Made by a program: the position numbers and the translations under genes. This document shows positions 61,463 to 64,000 of a DNA stretch of 64,000 nucleotides, piece by piece (the first letter of the stretch is position 1; each line of letters begins with the position of its first letter). The stretch covers positions 76,838 to 140,837 of the forward strand of contig NZ_JAEUFG010000002.1 of NCBI RefSeq assembly GCF_018588585.1. The letters run 5' to 3'. The DNA comes from Bacillus sp. SM2101 (GTDB taxonomy: Bacteria; Bacillota; Bacilli; Bacillales; SM2101). The notes below the pieces were generated by a model. The model saw nothing but the letters and a program-made list of their open reading frames with translations. It ran no database searches and was not told the DNA's origin.

Positions 61463-64000
61463 CTACAGTTTCTTTAAAATTTTCTCTAATTCATTTTCTA
61501 CTTTATCTACATACTTAGAGAACTTGGACATTCCATGCTTATTTACTTCTGTTACCATTTTAGCTAAGTCACGCTCGATATGATCAGCAGACGTTTCAAC
61601 ATGTTTCACTGTCTTTTTATCAGTAACATCAGCTAAAATAACTTCAGTAATTGTAGCCTTCACATCAGTTGCACTAACTTCCTCAGCTAAGACCAATTCA
61701 GCTAGAATTTGAGCTAACTCCTCAGCAGATAAGCTACCATCTTTAAAGTCAACAACTAAGCTGTTTAATTCTTCGATTGGATCAACAGCAAATCCTATTT
61801 GAACTAATATAGGGTCATGATCACTCGCTGCACCTGACGCTTCTGTAAAGTCTGTATTAATGTTAACAATGTCTACTTCAGTATTAGCTGCTACATTGTT
61901 TGATACTAAAATGTGGTCTAACACTTGTGAGTTACCTTCATAAATATATGTGTAACGTTCTTCCTTAGGTAACTCTTCAATCATGTTTGTTAATACGTCA
62001 CCTTCTAGCGTACGTAATGGAGCTGAGAATTCAAAGTCGTTCATGTCTCCAAGTACTACAAAGTTTGCATCTGGATTTACTGCTAATGCACCATCAATGA
62101 AGTCGTTTAATACTTGTGATTTGTCAACACGACTAGGCTCACTACCTAAAACAACAGGTTGTTCACTACCATATAACGCTCCGTCACCACGTTTTGAATT
62201 TAAGTGATTCGCTATAACAACGACTCTTTCACCGTTGAACTCAAATTCAGCTGCAAGTGATTTACGAGAGTTACTAAATGCTTCATTTGTAGGGTCGATG
62301 CGTCCAGGGTTCATTGTTAAGCCATTTTCATCGTATCCTACAGCAGTTGTTGCATCACCAGCTGGTTTATCAACTAGACTTACACGCTCTGGGTTATAAA
62401 TATATCCCACACGGATATTACCACCTGGTTGTCCACCATCCATCTTGTCTTCTGGTGCGATATCTGTGTACTTATAAGTCGGTCCACCAGCTGCTTCAAT
62501 TGCTGCAATTAACGCTTCATATGTTAAACTAGCGTCAGTTGTACCGCTATCAGTTGGTCCATCATTGTCTTGTACTTCTATTAATCCTACAATGTCAGGA
62601 GTTTTTAAGTTTTCAATAATTGAATGAGCTATTTTGTCTATTTTCTCTTGATCAGTTTCAGCAGAGAAGTTTTCGACATTGTATGAAGCTACTGTTAATT
62701 TATCTTCTGCTTTTTCAATGTTCGTAATTTCTCTTTCTAGTCCACCGTCAATTACTTCTGGTAGATCTTCAGTTAATACTAGCTTAAAGTTACTGTAATC
62801 ATAGCTTAGAACACCAGTTATTGGTCCATCAAATTGATCACCTGTTTTGAGATCCATATCTTTGCCAAGCTTCACTAACAAACGCTCTGGATTGAAGTCT
62901 TCTGGTGAAATGATTACACCACCAGCTTCAGATCGATATGAGTCAACTGCACTGTCTACTACAACTGGAACTTCTTCGTATTTAGGATGTCCGACAACTG
63001 TCGCACCATCTAATACGATACGCATTCCTTCTAAGCTTTCGTAGAAATCAATGCCATCTTCTTCAGGGTCAAATTCAGCAAATGCATCATTATCAATCAC
63101 CTTGGTCGGTTGGATACGGTCATCTCCGATTACAACAGGTGCTGGTAATGGTTGATTAGATGCTTCAACTGTTACTGTAGATCCTTTAATTTCTGTCGTT
63201 AATAAATCTTTTGCGTCATCATAACCACGCGGTTTAAACTCTTCTACCTCACCTGTAATAGATACAAGGTCGCCGACTTTCACACCAGAATTTTTGAAGT
63301 AGACATAGATTCCTTCTGATGTACGAATGTCGTCATCAGCTTCTACTGACTCCATGAAGAAACCATTTGATCCATCTAAGTGTGTAACGATACCTTTTAC
63401 ATTTTTAACAATTTCCCCATCATATAAGGAAACATGTCCTACACCTTGAATATCATGAATATTAAGGGAATCAAGCGGTAAAATTGCTTGGTAATCGAAC
63501 ACAGCAACATCACTTGTTTCTCCGTCTTTAACAACAACCGCTTTAATTGTTACATCTTCTGTAACTTCTATAGCCTCACTATATACTTCACTTGCAGTTG
63601 ATGGATCTGTGCCGTCTACTGTGTAGTAGATGACTCCACCTTCTACTAAAGTTGTTAATTCAACTGTTGATCCGATTTCAATTGTACCAGATGCTGGGTT
63701 TGCAAATACCGAGAAGATATCTTCAACCACATCTATTGCAGATCGTGGTGTAAGCTTATATTCACTAAAATTATAATCAATTACTCCAGTGATATAATCA
63801 TACGTTTTACCTACTTCTAGTAGACTACGATCTTGTGGACGTAGTTTGAACTCACCATTTACATCTACACCAGTGAAGTTTCCATTACTATCTACTTCAG
63901 TAATTGTTACATTTTCAACTTTTACTAATTCAGCTTCAACAGCTTCACCTGTAGTGCTAGTTAAATCAGCTGACGATATAATTTGTGGTGCTGGTACACC
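61463..64000 (-). CDS. Large extracellular nuclease, C-terminal 845 residues (start outside window)
   Basis: The frame is open to the window edge, so the N-terminus and signal peptide are not visible; a GTG at 63730 is only internal. In visible numbering: about 1-90 is an OB-type segment, 95-172 a chitobiase C-terminal-like domain (YYTVDGTDPSTASEVYSEAI), 175-330 a YhcR-type OB domain, and 432-735 an endonuclease/exonuclease/phosphatase domain with ASYNVENF, IANHLNSKRGD, VLGDMNDFEF and ASDHDPILVQ. The last 110 residues are acidic and helical, with no LPxTG. It resembles YhcR-like secreted or wall-associated DNases that recover nucleotides. Confidence 0.88.
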   Translation of the reverse strand, partial: GVPAPQIISSADLTSTTGEAVEAELVKVENVTITEVDSNGNFTGVDVNGEFKLRPQDRSLLEVGKTYDYITGVIDYNFSEYKLTPRSAIDVVEDIFSVFANPASGTIEIGSTVELTTLVEGGVIYYTVDGTDPSTASEVYSEAIEVTEDVTIKAVVVKDGETSDVAVFDYQAILPLDSLNIHDIQGVGHVSLYDGEIVKNVKGIVTHLDGSNGFFMESVEADDDIRTSEGIYVYFKNSGVKVGDLVSITGEVEEFKPRGYDDAKDLLTTEIKGSTVTVEASNQPLPAPVVIGDDRIQPTKVIDNDAFAEFDPEEDGIDFYESLEGMRIVLDGATVVGHPKYEEVPVVVDSAVDSYRSEAGGVIISPEDFNPERLLVKLGKDMDLKTGDQFDGPITGVLSYDYSNFKLVLTEDLPEVIDGGLEREITNIEKAEDKLTVASYNVENFSAETDQEKIDKIAHSIIENLKTPDIVGLIEVQDNDGPTDSGTTDASLTYEALIAAIEAAGGPTYKYTDIAPEDKMDGGQPGGNIRVGYIYNPERVSLVDKPAGDATTAVGYDENGLTMNPGRIDPTNEAFSNSRKSLAAEFEFNGERVVVIANHLNSKRGDGALYGSEQPVVLGSEPSRVDKSQVLNDFIDGALAVNPDANFVVLGDMNDFEFSAPLRTLEGDVLTNMIEELPKEERYTYIYEGNSQVLDHILVSNNVAANTEVDIVNINTDFTEASGAASDHDPILVQIGFAVDPIEELNSLVVDFKDGSLSAEELAQILAELVLAEEVSATDVKATITEVILADVTDKKTVKHVETSADHIERDLAKMVTEVNKHGMSKFSKYVDKVENELEKILKKL

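Noticed and set aside
1-64000. tRNA, rRNA, prophage, integrase or intact insertion sequence
   Set aside because: No tRNA-like cloverleaf, rRNA sequence or transposase/integrase motif was recognised anywhere in the window by reading both strands.

Overview
The window is low-G+C DNA with compact operons, AGGAGG-type ribosome binding sites and classic Bacillaceae regulation: an S-box (SAM-I) riboswitch, CcpA cre-like sites, a RocR-type sigma-54 system, a YesM/YesN-type two-component pair and ABC-F proteins. It is most likely a chromosomal segment of a Bacillus-related species; the species cannot be named from the sequence. No rRNA, tRNA, CRISPR array, prophage or intact transposase was seen. Layout: 1-2400 holds a 42-bp tandem repeat, a dead acetyltransferase gene and a NarL-type two-component pair. 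2516-10606 is a methionine locus: an S-box riboswitch and terminator precede metI-metC-yitJ-metH, four overlapping genes that together convert an activated homoserine to methionine. 10637-18570 holds an alpha/beta hydrolase, a gene remnant, a secreted metzincin-type protease with a lipoprotein, a DUF5412 membrane protein, a divergent MocR regulator/flavin-fold pair, a methyltransferase and a small-molecule kinase. 19294-26125 holds a resistance-type ABC-F protein behind a transcription attenuator, an acetyltransferase, and a TetR regulator divergent from a 14-TM drug exporter with three matching operators. 26196-35486 is a carbohydrate locus: a GH3 glycosidase, a CUT1 ABC importer without its own ATPase, cre-like sites, and a YesM/YesN-like sensor and regulator. 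35789-41055 holds membrane proteins and a BcrAB-like ABC exporter with its OmpR-type two-component system. 41251-49956 holds a gene remnant, an S41-like protein paired with a double-GNAT protein, a second ABC-F protein, a MerR/TipA-type regulator and a sensor kinase with a degenerate MHYT domain. 50350-53415 is rocR/rocD with a textbook -24/-12 promoter. 53526-61172 holds small regulators, oxidoreductases, an MFS transporter and a cluster of very small genes. 61463-64000 is the C-terminal part of a large secreted nuclease whose start lies outside the window. The most striking feature is a family of about 14-15 dispersed intergenic elements (about 110-165 bp). They have imperfect terminal inverted repeats starting GGCT(G/C)TTTTC and ending GAAAA(G/C)AGCC, a conserved internal box, and in several copies 8-bp direct repeats of the target (exact in two, 7/8 in one, 6/8 in two). 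They look like a non-autonomous, MITE-type element. Copies sit directly at stop codons, between a gene and its terminator, inside a regulatory region and 5 bp from a sigma-54 promoter, so they have probably shaped local gene expression.
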